From Lotus japonicus (lineage: Eukaryota > Streptophyta > Magnoliopsida > Fabales > Fabaceae): a DNA stretch of 64,000 bases. Made by a program: the position numbers and the translations under genes. Where the stretch lies: positions 79,036,732 through 79,100,731 of the forward strand of contig NC_080044.1 in NCBI RefSeq assembly GCF_012489685.1. The letters are read 5' to 3'. The notes beneath the pieces are model-generated. The model saw only the letters and a list, made by a program, of their open reading frames with translations, was not told where the DNA came from and made no database searches. Positions 35,480 to 46,609 of the stretch are shown here, piece by piece; position 1 is the stretch's first letter; every line of letters begins with the position of its first letter.

Positions 35480-35703
35480 TTATTTCAATAAAGCTCGAAT
35501 GATCGAAAAGAAATTGTTGTAATATTAAGTGTGAGTAAGTCTCACATAAGAAGATAATAATGACTTTAAACAGTTTATCAGTGTGATGACTCATAAAACC
35601 AATGCCTTAAAATTTTAGGTGAAAAATGTGGTGTTTAACTCACTTATATCGATTTGATCTTTATCCAATAAGTAATTTTTACATGTATTAGTTGTCCTTT
35701 ATG

Positions 35704-36997
35704 TAGCGTTTGGTAGACAGGTGGGAAGGGAACGGAATATGACACATTAGTTTCGTTCTGTGTTTGTCATGTTTTTAAGATCGAACGGAACGGGACAAAA
35801 GGCTCCAGGAACAGGACACTTTGGTTCCCTGAAAAAGGGTGGAACGGAAGGGAACGGAACGGAACACTCTCTTAAAAATTTTGCAAGTTCAAAAATACCC
35901 CTAATTTATATTTGAAATTTTATGTATCTAAACAGTTTAAAATCACTTCTAAAATTGAAATCACTTATTATATTTGTAGAAGTTAAATGAAAATCTACTT
36001 TTTCAAAAAAATCACTTAAAATAAAATCAATTATTTTTTCAAAAGTAAAATCACTTTTTGGAAGCTATGATAAACGAGCCAATTAGAGTGCGTTTGATTC
36101 AACTTATTTTGGAAAAATCACTTTTTAATTAAAAAATCACTTTTAAAATAAATAAAAAAAATCACTTTTTAAATGAAAATATAACTTTTTGTGTTTGTTT
36201 CAAGTGAAGCTGAAAACAGATTATTTGAAACAGTTACTTTAGCTTATTATGAAAATCTATGATGATAGATGAGAGGAGATAAAAATGTGATTTTAATTAG
36301 AATAGTCAAACACGAATCAACTTAATTATAATAAAATCAATTATTTTTTCAAAAGTAAAATCAGTTTTTGTAAGGAATGATAAGCAAGCCAATTAGAGTG
36401 CGTTTGATTCAACTTATTTTGGAAAAATCACTTTTTAATAAAAAATCACTTTTTGCGTTTGTTTTAGCTGAAGCTGAAAACAGATTATTTGAAACAGTTA
36501 CTTTAACTTATAATGAAAATCTATGATGATAGTTGAGAGGAGATAAAAAAAAGTGATTTTAATTAGAGTAGTCAAACACGAATCAACTTATACTTTTCTC
36601 AAAATCTCTTAAAATAAAATAAAATTATAGTTAAAAATCAATATTTTTAATCTAAACAAACGCACTTAAAATAGCTTAAATAGATAATTAGGTTTCTGCT
36701 TTTTTCAATAGCATACTGAAACAACTTAAACAATATATAAGTGATTATTTTAAAGAAATAAGTGATTATTTCATGAAGTAAGCAATAACAAATGGTTTCT
36801 ATGCAAAATGTTCAATTGAGTTCAATTTGTTTTCCTCAATCAAATATGCAGGGTTGTATATGTAATTAAAATCATAGTTCTGTTCTATTGGCTTGGAGTT
36901 ACCAAACACAACACACAGAACATTATTGTCCTGTTTCATCCTGTTCTGTCCTGTTCCGTTCTGTCCTGTCCTGTTCCGTTCTATCACCAAACGCTAC
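35704..36997. mobile_element. Probable hAT-like composite element
   Basis: Left end GTAGCGTTTGGTAGACAGG and, read inward, right end GTAGCGTTTGGTGATAGAAC, both next to GGAACGGAA/GGAACAGGACAG-rich sequence. An inner pair GAGTGCGTTTGATTC (36086) and AAACGCACTT (about 36657-36667) suggests a second element nested inside. No clean 8-bp duplication was found, so the superfamily is tentative. Confidence 0.55.
36040..36600. repeat. 300-bp period direct repeat
   Basis: GCCAATTAGAGTGCGTTTGA occurs at about 36079 and 36379, and the following 200 bp is similar in both copies (AAAACAGATTATTTGAAACAG and GGAAAAATCAC segments). It looks like a local duplication of part of the nested element. Confidence 0.8.
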
Positions 36998-37436
36998 CTT
37001 AGTCTAGCTATCATCCTTATATTATACTATTGTCTTGTTAAATAATGTATATGAAGAATAAGTAAGGGAAACGCCTCTCATTGTCATTTTCCGGGGCAAA
37101 TTTGATACCCCTTTTAAATAGGATGAGATGTAGAGCTATTTTACATGAAATGTTGTATGAAATTTTCACAGTTCCCATCCATATTCCCAGTTTCTTATAA
37201 GCATACCAGGTTGACTACTTTGAATTTTTCATTACATACTTAAGCAGTGAAGTTTATTACTTTGAAGTTTATCTTTGTTGCCCCCACTTGATATAAATAG
37301 TAATCAAAAGGAGGAGGTTCTTGACCTCTTGAAAGATTTAACAAATCCACTAACCAGTGAGGTTCATAGCTTGAAACTAATACTTTCTTTTCTTTACTTT
37401 GATACACTATCTGTATATAAGAGATCCAAATCCTAA

Positions 37437-40400
37437 TCACTTTAACTGGAGCTGTTCAGCTGGATAAACCCCTTTTGTTGTGCTTATCTTTACTTTCTGA
37501 GATGAATATTGCTGAATCTTCTCTTTATCTTTATGACTAGATGCCTTAGTCGGTGGTAGTGCTGCTTTTTCTCCACCATTCTTCCTACCAAAACAAAAAC
37601 AAAAAGTGTCAAATCAAGGGATTTCCAGAATCAAGATTGCCTGAAAGCCTAAACAATGTGTCAAACACAAACCTTAGGTGCAAATACATGAACAACAAAC
37701 CAGCAGCAGCTGCACCACCTAAGACTGATCTTAGGAGTAGCTTCTTTTGGGGTTTTTCTTTTGGTATTTCTAGAGCCCCTTCTTCTTTCACAACTAAATT
37801 TTCCAAGTGGTGGATGCTCTCACATTCTGGTTTTATATCTTCCTACATAACAAAATTGCAAGACAGACTTAATTTTCATGAGGAAATGAATTGTCAACAT
37901 CATGGCTGAGAAAGGGATCAAAAGAACTTACTTTAACCACACAAGTATGTTCTGAATGGGAAGCAGGATCCTCGTCGCACCGACGTGCTTGATCACCATC
38001 ATTGCATTCAAGTTTTAAGGTGTTATTTGCTATGTAAGACACTGTGTTAGATACATCTTCATCACAATTGGCATGAACTACAACATCATCAATTACTATA
38101 TCTAGTGCACTCTGGTCTTGGTTTCCAATATCTTGAGTTGTGACACCTTTGCCACATAAAGTATTGGTATCATTGGTGGGACTTTTTTCACAATCATCTA
38201 CATCTAGAACATTTGATGCGAGAGCCAGACAATCATTATTTCCACTATAATAAGACAACATAACCTTGGACATCAAGACTTCAGAAGTTTTTTGTTTACA
38301 AGGTGTTATTTCCTCATGTGAGCCATCCTCCAAAAAGCATGAGGAACTTCTGTTATCTTTAGCTTGAATTAAAGTCATAGCACATTTCCCTTTCTGATCC
38401 CATTTACACAACTCAGGCAAATCATAAGACTGAAAGGACAGAAGCACATCCGATTTGTTGCAACCAGCATAATCCAAGCTCTTCAAATCAACTTGAGATT
38501 CTCTGATGTCATTGTTCTGAGATACAACTCTGTCTGAAGAATTAGTATTGCAGAAGTAAGAATATAATGAATGCTCAGTTTCCTGAAGTTTCTTTATAAA
38601 ATGTGAATTTCTTGTGTTGGATGCGATACCATATGACATTTCCTTACATTTCATTATGTCTTGAGATCCATGTTCTTTTACCATCTCCCGCTGATCATTC
38701 TTGTCATTGAGAAATTTAAAGGACTCAATGTTCTTGAAATTGTTCTCTGCATCAAATTGATCTCCCAAGTTCAGTGCTTCCCTTGTCAAACAACTAATGT
38801 CAGCTACTTTATGTACCTTCATGTTTTCACAAATATCAAAACACCAACCATTTTCAATAGTTTGTGGAGTTGGGTTTGAACCATGAGAGCTAGCACTTTG
38901 ATGTAAATTTGGTGTACTATTTTCTTCATCAAACAGATCAGGATCCACTTCATTTTTCTCATATTTAACTGGTGTCGTCATCAAATTCTCAGAGTAATCA
39001 AAGTCCATAATTCTACTTTCTTGAACTTGTTCAACTCTAGTATCTGAATGAGATGTCATACCAATCAAGTCAAGATCTCCACAAGACGAGGATGATGACC
39101 AAGCAAGCTCACCTTCATGTTGATGCTTTAAATTGTCAGAGCAGTGACATTGCAATGTGTGCATTGAACATGACAACTCAAACTCGTCATTAGAAATTTC
39201 ATTTCTCTGTTGGTCTTGAATATCCTGTTGATCTAAATCTTCTGGCATTAAAACACTTTCAACCGTTGGAGATGGCATATTGTAGTTTATCTCTGATGTA
39301 CAATCATATATGTCATCAGTATGCAAGGCTTCAAATTGAAAAACAGGAGATGAAATTTCGGTGTCATCTGAATTTTCTGAATGTGTCTTGTAGTCTCTAG
39401 TGGAAACTGCAACTGAGTAATCCTGCAAAAACATCATGTTTTAGTTAAAAAGTAGCAAAATGAGTTGTTAGTTAGAACTAAGGAGCAAAAGGTGCAACAC
39501 ATGATTTTTTTTTTCTTTTTTTCCAACGCAGGTATCCTCCACAGGAACCAATCCTGTTCGAGCGTTGAACTCCACATTCTGGTGGGGCTAACTCTACTAG
39601 CAGAGTTTTTCCACACACAAGACACGAACCCCATAAATTAGTTAAGGTGAAATCAAACATGTACCACTTGAATCAACCACTCTTATGGCAACACATGACT
39701 TTTACTATGAAGCCTTCCCTTGGCAATTCATATTACATTAATTTTTTGTTTGGTGGAGAATCTAACCTCTGACCTAATTATCACAACCAAGTCTTAAAAA
39801 TCATTAGATAGGTCTAAATTGAGCTACAACCTTGTTGTATTGCAATCTAATATTTATTTTAACTGATTAATGAAATCAAGGACACACCTGTCTAGATTTT
39901 CTTCTCCCATGATTCTGCAAGTGATTGCTACAAGAATCTGCAAGGTTGTTGTGAGAAAGCTCTATGCTCTTACGGATGCATCCAACCAAATCCTTGGACA
40001 TGGCAACCTTACAAGTGACAACATCAAAATCTGGAACCTGTCACAATGTCTTTTACTTTAGCAAAATTCACAGGACAAAATATAAAGGGCAAGTAAATTA
40101 GAAGATTGTAAGGAATATCATGAAACTTGCTTACATTTACACTCATGGACCTTGATTTCTTTGAGAATGAGCGTATACACATACAAACTCTTCGAGTGTT
40201 TCTTTTCTCAACTACATCTGATGGTGAGAAGAGGTCCACGCCAGTCAATCCCAAAACTTTGCAAATCTATATATTAAAAGAAGCTTATTGAGTGTACTAA
40301 GTATCCACTACCCACAGAGTTTCTGCACTATGCGGATGTCCACAAATCATTTTCCGACATATTCCTTTGCAGGTTAAAATTAAGGAAAATGTAACAGCTG

Positions 40401-41402
40401 ATTTCCTAATTTGTCCAAAGTATAACTATAGGATATGTATAATGAAATAATTTACCTTAAGAAATGAATCAACATTAGAATAAGGCCTATATCTCCCACT
40501 GTTCCTCTCTGAAGTAAATGGCTTACTTTTGTATGCCTTTACATGCCTTAGCTCCTTATGTTTTGCAAGCAGCATTTTCCACACCACTTCTGACACTTGA
40601 AACCTAAACACAGAACAAATTGTATTTAGATTCCAAACATATTAACAATGCCAATGCAAAAGCTACTTGTTTTTAACTCCTTCTTCTGGGGTTAAATTCT
40701 AATCAGAACAAGAAAATCATCTAATCTGCTTCTTATTAACATTATTTGTATGACTAGTATATATTAGCTGACAGACTAAATTAGACATAATAAGTTATTG
40801 AACTTATTCTTAAAATATCTCAACCTTTATATATATTAAGATGAAGATCAAGTTTTCAGAAAGGTGAAGATCAAGATTAAGATTCCTATATTAAGTAAAA
40901 ACTAAAAAAGATGAAGATGAAGATTATATCTATTGAAAACCAGATACTTACAGCAATTCTCCATCAGCAAGTAGTTCTGATATAATAAGTTCCTCATCTA
41001 ATCTAATCTGCAGTACTTCTCCAAGCCAAATTCTCGCTTGAGTCTGAAATGGAAAACAATTTTGCTATCATGAACAAATGATATCATGAAGAAAAAGATA
41101 AGATAAAATTAAAATTCTCTAGCTTGTTAAACCTTTCAGCTCAAACTACTCACCAATCAGTCAACACTCAACAGTATCCAATTCAAAAACCAAAACAATT
41201 TGATCGGTGACAATTATCACAAGAAGAAGAAGCAACCTTCAGAATTAACCAACAACAGTGAAAGAGAGAGTGGTAAATTAACCTGCAAGAATGCATCATC
41301 GAGTTCACGGAAGCTGGATTCAGCAGAGGAATCAGTAGAAGCGGTTCTGAGTAGCTGTGAAGAGGTAGCAGTCTCCGATGAAGATTCTTCATCATGAACC
41401 AT
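37437..41402 (-). CDS. CH-like domain protein with acidic middle region and C-terminal hydrophobic segment
   Basis: Function unknown. Eight exons join in phase: 41402-41283, 41043-40952, 40603-40456, 40266-40135, 40037-39888, 39422-37932, 37842-37673 and 37584-37437. They give 816 residues. ATG 41402 (MVHDEESSSE) is the first in frame. Residues about 41-160 resemble a divergent calponin-homology fold: RIWLGEVLQIRLDEELI, LLADGELLFQVSEVVWKML, YRPYSNVDSFLKICKVLGL and DLFSPSDVVEKRNTRRV. Residues about 215-710, encoded by one 1.49-kb exon, are Asp/Glu/Ser/Asn-rich and probably disordered. Near the C-terminus LLLRSVLGGAAAAGLLFMYL (about 744-763) is a likely membrane segment, followed by a basic tail of about 50 residues. 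CH domains usually bind actin or microtubules; whether this one does is open. Intron 5 holds a SINE. Confidence 0.82.
39505..39687 (-). mobile_element. tRNA-derived SINE in intron 5 of the CH-like gene
   Basis: Read on the minus strand, a box A-like (TTGATTCAAGTGGTACATG) and box B-like (GGTTCGTGTCT) sequence lies near the 5' end. The 3' end is an A-rich tail (forward T-run at about 39505-39521). An exact 11-bp target-site duplication GCAACACATGA flanks it (39494-39504 and 39688-39698). The body differs from the helicase-intron SINE, so it is a second family. Confidence 0.85.
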
Positions 41403-42285
41403 CACTCTGTTTAACTTCTTCTCCCCCCAAAATGAAAGCTCCAAGACTAGACAACCTCCTCAACCATATATGGTACTGGTCTGGTACAATGTTGATGTAA
41501 GAAAAAGACAGAGCAGGGATTCTGTTCTGCCAACCTTTTTGTGTCCTTGTAGTTATCAGTATGTATGTACATCAGAATTCAGAACACAAAGATTGAAACA
41601 GTGGCCATGACTTGATGAGGTAGGATTATATGAATAGCCATGTGTCTTCTCCATCCTTATTCTTCTTTTTAATATTACTTGTCTCTCTCAAAAAATAAAT
41701 GTCTACACAATACACAAGTTTATTAATCACAACATGAGGAAATTAATTATTACTGTCGACAATGAATATTTTAGTCCCAACAAAAATAATTGTTACCACA
41801 TGTAAATTTGACTAAATTGCTCTTGTAATTTTTACTTAGTATGCTCCTGAAAACCAAACTTGTGAGTTAAATATTTAAATAATCACTTTTAACCCTATCA
41901 ACATGTGAAGTGACACTAATTAATGTATCTCATTAACATTCAAGTGCTAGTATTTATATTAGAAAAAGTTTCATGATCATGTAACATGATGTGCTTGTTA
42001 AATGCCATAAATTAAGGAGTTAGTATTGTAAGACTTTAAGACGGCATTCTATGACATTTATAATTCAATATAGCAGGATATATGGCAAATGTTACTGTGA
42101 TACTATACATGATGAACTTATACTAAATTAATACCAAAGTCCTTTAGACAAAAATAAATGCCTTATGAAACGTCGACGCAAATCAACATTTCTATTTTGT
42201 AGCAGTTGCGGTGAAATTAAAACATTCTTGGGTTTGGCAGGATGTGTGTGTTATGTAAATGTATATGGTATTCATTGAAAGAAAC
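41403..42285. other. Promoter side of the CH-like gene and spacer
   Basis: 5' flank of the minus-strand CH-like gene. No other feature recognised. Confidence 0.4.
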
Positions 42286-42299
42286 GGCGTGCGTAGATA

Positions 42300-42412
42300 A
42301 ATGCTAGTAAATTAGTCATTCTTAGTGTGTGAATTCTGGACTTTTCACCTTTCATCACACATAACTCTTATATCTCAAACTCTTACCACTTGAGTTATCC
42401 TTCGAGAACAAA
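42300..42412 (-). mobile_element. Degenerate SINE copy
   Basis: Shares the order of the helicase-intron SINE: GCTAGTAAATTAGTC, then CTGGAC.TTTCACC, then CTCTTACCACTTGAGTTATCC in forward orientation. Box A is well kept on the minus strand (ACTCAAGTGGTAAGAG), but box B is eroded. AAAGAAAC occurs on both sides (about 42279 and 42410) and may be a worn target-site duplication. Confidence 0.75.
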
Positions 42413-42830
42413 GAAACAATGTGTGTGGTTATGGCCTTATGGGGAAGTGAGGTATGAGACGTGGACACGATCCAGCTCCCATAACAAACCAATTGACCCA
42501 CACGAGATAGCGTTACTACGTGTTCATTTCCTAGACGCATCCATTCACAAATCTTGTCTCTTGTGTTCTTCTTTTGTCCTTCACAAGTCACAAATCCATC
42601 ATATTTTTGTTTTTGTCTCGATCGAGTATTTGATAAGACAAATAAAATACTATCAGATAATAGGAAAAAATGCATGGGACGTCAAGGTTGTGGCTCATTG
42701 GAAGTTTCCTTCCAAGTTTCAATCCTACGAAAAGACAGAGAGAAAAATATACAAAATCTGGCCATATACAATGTCCATGTCGGCTAGTCAATGTCAAAAT
42801 ATCCTTGGGTAATTTGCACAACATGATTTG

Positions 42831-42932
42831 AGCTTGAATATATACAGTGGGTTAATATAAGTTTCATTAATAATATAGGTAAGTTTTAAATGAATATTTA
42901 ATTAAATTTCACCCACTGTATATATTCAAGCT
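42831..42932. repeat. Perfect 22-bp inverted repeat with 58-bp loop
   Basis: AGCTTGAATATATACAGTGG followed by GT (42831-42852) recurs exactly inverted at 42911-42932. Related GTGGGTTAATATAAG motifs follow up to 43016. It may be a small foldback element; no target-site duplication was found. Confidence 0.8.
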
Positions 42933-43024
42933 GTTTGATTAGATGCCTATAAAAAAAGCTGTTTGATTAGATTAACCAGTGGGTTAATATAAGTTAGATT
43001 TCACCCGGTGGGTTAATCTAAGAT

Positions 43025-43206
43025 GAGAAAAAGTTTGATGCACCGATGGTGTAAAAATTTTTTACACCGTCAACCAATCAGATTTCAAGGATGTGAGAAA
43101 ATCTATATTTTTATTTAATTTCTTTAATTGACATGTCACATCCTTGAAATCTGATTGGTTGACGGTGTAAAAAAACTTTACACCGTCGGTGCATCAAATT
43201 AAACTC
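43025..43206. mobile_element. Mutator-type MITE, 182 bp
   Basis: Long terminal inverted repeats. The left end reads GAGAAAAAGTTTGATGCACC and the right end inward reads GAGTTTAATTTGATGCACC. Both continue as GA(T/C)GGTGTAAA and then ACACCGTCAACCAATCAGAT. An exact 9-bp duplication ATCTAAGAT flanks it (43016-43024 and 43207-43215), as expected for a Mutator family. It is almost entirely palindromic, so a transcript would form one long hairpin. Confidence 0.92.
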
Positions 43207-43924
43207 ATCTAAGATTGGATACTTGCATAACTAATTAAATTATTTTCATGTGTATTCAATTGTTTTAAAATCCAGTCATTATTAACATTATTTATTATGT
43301 CCAACCTTTTTCTTGTTTAGGTTTTTTTTTTCTATTTAAAAAGTTACGGGCAGGACTTTAACAATCTTGTTACCAAAAACAAAAAACGGAACAGACTTTC
43401 TGTCACTAAATTTAAACACACCAGGGCGTTTATTTTCCTATGGCCCAATTAGCACTTATTACAATCCAACCCAAACACACACTGTGTATGTGGATATCTT
43501 CTAATGGACTGAATGGAATAGGATAAAATAAAGTTTCTACTCCATCATTTAGATATGTTATAATTAGATGAATCAAATTCTCATCATAGTTTGGAAAGCA
43601 TGAGTTAAAAAATTATTTATATGTTCTATCTATAATCTATAATATATATAAAAGCAAAGTTTTGCAGTCTTAGGGGCAAAAAAGTCCTTCAACAATTTAT
43701 TTCAATAACTATGAAAGTTGGGCATGGATATTTTTGTAAAAAAACTATTTTATTTCACTCAGATTTGATCTCAGCCGTTGATTTACAATTGTATCATTTT
43801 CACTCCTTTTAGTTTTATTCATTCAATGTGGAAGGCTTTTCAGTTTCGACAAAATAGAAACGCTTCCCCTTTCACCTTCTCTCAGGCGTTTCTCTAGGTT
43901 TCAAAATCGTTTAAAACCTTCTAC

Positions 43925-44118
43925 AGAGAAGCCGTGTTTGCTGCTTCCGTGTCTGCCTCTGATTTCCAGCACCTCCTCGATACCCTCCCTCGCCCTTCCA
44001 CCGCCGTCTGGAACACCGTCATCATCGGCTTCATCTGCAACCACATGCCCGTTGACGCCCTCCTCCTCTACGCCCACATGAGAACCGCCACTTCCCCCAC
44101 CCACTTCGATTCCTACAG
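43925..44118 (+). pseudogene. Captured fragment of a PPR protein gene
   Basis: Encodes DFQHLLDTLPRPSTAVWNTV, then IIGFICNHMPVDALLLYAHM and a few more residues to FDSY. This is a pentatricopeptide repeat of the organelle-targeted PLS/P type, resembling chloroplast PPR At3g22150 in memory. The similarity stops abruptly after DSY, as expected of a captured and truncated piece. It is GC-rich compared with its surroundings. No full PPR array is present. Confidence 0.7.
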
Positions 44119-44132
44119 AGAACCCCCAACAT

Positions 44133-44292
44133 ATGCCTCGCAGATTTGAGTTCACCATGACGTACCTCAAGGCTACCTCCACCACCATGGAAGAGATTCA
44201 ACGGAATCCAGCGTCGACATTCAACATGACGGTGTTCTGCCGTCGACTTGCAACCAATTGCAAAGATGACCAGCAAGCGATTGAGCAGGTTC
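44133..44292 (+). pseudogene. Unidentified exon-like segment next to the PPR fragment
   Basis: An open stretch containing MEEIQRNPASTFNMTVFCRR and ATNCKDDQQAIEQ, ending in CAG|GTTCTC. It is GC-richer than the flanks and looks like captured coding sequence, but I do not recognise the source gene. Confidence 0.4.
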
Positions 44293-44646
44293 TCCTTCAA
44301 TTTCGTGCCCCTTCCTTGAAAAATTGGTTTTTGGGTCTTCTTTATTTGTCACCTTTTATTTATCTTTTCATGATAATTTTTCTTCTTTTGTTTGCTCAAC
44401 TTTACGAGATGGTCTCCAGATTCTGATACAACTAATGTGAACATACCCCCATACATGATGTAATTTAAACATGCACATACATGTTGTCATGTTCCCACTA
44501 GATGCACATTCAAGGCTTGAAAAATGCAGACGATTTACTTTATATGGTGAGTTTAGTTCCAGCTTTATGTAATTTGATGGCTCTTTGACATATTTTGTGG
44601 ACTTACTATAGTTTCTATTTAATACAATGAGCTAACCGATGCTCAC

Positions 44647-45850
44647 TGTAAGATCAAGTTTTGATCTAGTAGTACAACTCTATGTTTTGATGATTACAAG
44701 TTAACCTTTTGATATGAACAATTGTGGTACTCTAACGTGTTTTTCTGAGTGTGCTATTTACAGGCTCTGACCTCAACTCAATCTCACACAAATCAGAAGC
44801 ACTGTGTATAAAGAGCAACCCAAGCAACGCTTTCGCATTCACCATGTTCAGTATGAACAGTGGAAAAGCTTCAGAAGTTCTGAAGTTATACAAACTATGA
44901 TGAGGACTCAGTCACTAGAAGCTCTGAAGATCCAGAAAGTCTGATAACCAAGAAACACTGAAGGCTCAGATATTCTGATGGTGTAGAAGACTCTGAAGAT
45001 CCAGAAGCTGATTAGTGAAGTTCTGATGTCCAGAAGCAAGATACTCTGAAGACCATGTCCTTCCCTCTGAGTTCAGAATCAGAAGAAACAATGGTCAGAG
45101 GATCTGGGCTTTCCCTCTGACTCTGATCAACCGGCTTCACAAGTTCCAATATGAAGCATCCCCTGATCAGAAGTCTCCTAGGTTTAAAGGTCAAGTCGCT
45201 ATCCAAGTACAAAAGCTACTGTACCTTCCTGACGACCTACCTAACGTTCTCAGCCACAGCAGAAGCTGGATGTTCCAGAACTGCCCTCCAACGGTAGCAT
45301 TTCCCATGCATCGCTCAACCCTAATCCTTGGAGTATATAAAGAGGCTGAAGACTGAAAGAAACGGCTAGAAGCATTCACATACGCAAGACATATTCAAAA
45401 TCTTCTAAGTTTTCTTTCATCTGAAATTCATTGAGTTTACTATTAGCTTTTTAGAAGCAAATCTCTTGTAAACAATTCCTTGATAAACAGTTTGTTTAGT
45501 TCCTTTAGGAGATCAAGGTTGATCGGATCCTAGAGAAGACTAAGAGAGTGAATCTTAGTGTGAGCTAAGTCAGTGTAATTGTTAGTCACTTGTAGGTTTC
45601 AAGTGCAGTTGTAACTCTTACCTGATTAGTGGATTGCCTTCATTCTAAGAAGGAAGAAATCACCTTAACGGGTGGACTGGAGTAGCTTGAGTGATTTATC
45701 AAGTGAACCAGGATAAAATCCTTGTGTGCTTTTCTATCTCTTATCTTTAGCACTTAAGTTCTCGAAAGATTTGTCAAAATCTTTAAGGTGGAAGTTTTAT
45801 ACTGAAAACGTTATTCAAACCCCCCCTTTCTACCGTTTTTCATACCTTCA
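44647..45850 (+). mobile_element. Copia-type (SIRE/Maximus-like) solo LTR
   Basis: A 1204-bp segment starts TGTAAGATCAAGTTTTGATC and ends CATACCTTCA, with TG...CA ends and an exact 5-bp duplication CTCAC (44642-44646 and 45851-45855). A TATA box (GAGTATATAAAGAGG, about 45332) lies in it. The interior has many AGAAG/CTGAAG motifs, and AACCCCCCCTTTCTACCG near the 3' end resembles SIRE-type Copia LTRs. No internal retrotransposon region remains, so it is a solo LTR left by recombination. It inserted inside the Helitron. Confidence 0.88.
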
Positions 45851-45900
45851 CTCACAACATCCTTACTTTTTTTTTTGTTCTTTTCTTTTTCTTTTTGCAG

Positions 45901-46003
45901 TGTCTATGCAGCTATACTCACCACTTCAACCACCTGTTTTCACAGCAGAATTATTTCTTTGGCTGATGACAGTTTTTACCATATTCTGTGCGTCATATTG
46001 GTC
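45901..46003 (+). pseudogene. Captured exon of a signal-peptide-peptidase-like gene
   Basis: After a pyrimidine tract and TTTTTGCAG, the exon encodes [20 protein letters not shown] followed by [14 protein letters not shown]. This matches the conserved segment before the first core membrane helices of plant SPPL aspartyl proteases (family pattern: VFLWLMAVGTILCASYWS). The catalytic YD and GxGD motifs are absent from the window. It lies on the same strand as the PPR fragment, within the Helitron. Confidence 0.75.
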
Positions 46004-46503
46004 AGTGTGAAGGCTCCAAACTGTTTTAATTCCTTTTGTTTCTTCCTTCCTCTTTTGTGCATAAATGGGATTTCTTGCAACATCAAATTTTCTTTCATCT
46101 TATGTCTAATTTTTTTTTTGTTACATTCATCTTATGTCTATGTTCCCATTGATCTTTAAAAAAAAAATATGTTCCCATTGATAGTGATCAGGATATAGAA
46201 TATTAAATTGAGCCCACCATTTATAGCTTTCTCCTTTATCTTCTGATAAAAAATGACTGGTGATGGTTGTATGCAGTTCTGGAACCACAGAGGGAAGACA
46301 AAAAATTGTGCCCTTAACAAGCCATGTGGCTCCGCCGCTGCTCTGCGTCTCGGCTGGGTTCATCATGGTGTAAGGCTTCTTTCTCTGCAATTGTTCTTCT
46401 GAGATTATCTTCTTGCTACTGAATTTGCATTGAACTCAGTCACTCACCAATTACATTGGCTGAGGCCTATAAATACATTGTTCTTGATTGTGGTATTGAA
46501 ATT

Positions 46504-46609
<106 letters not shown>

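Noticed and set aside
42300..42412. tRNA-like sequence
   Set aside because: Box B is decayed and the order of blocks matches the helicase-intron SINE.
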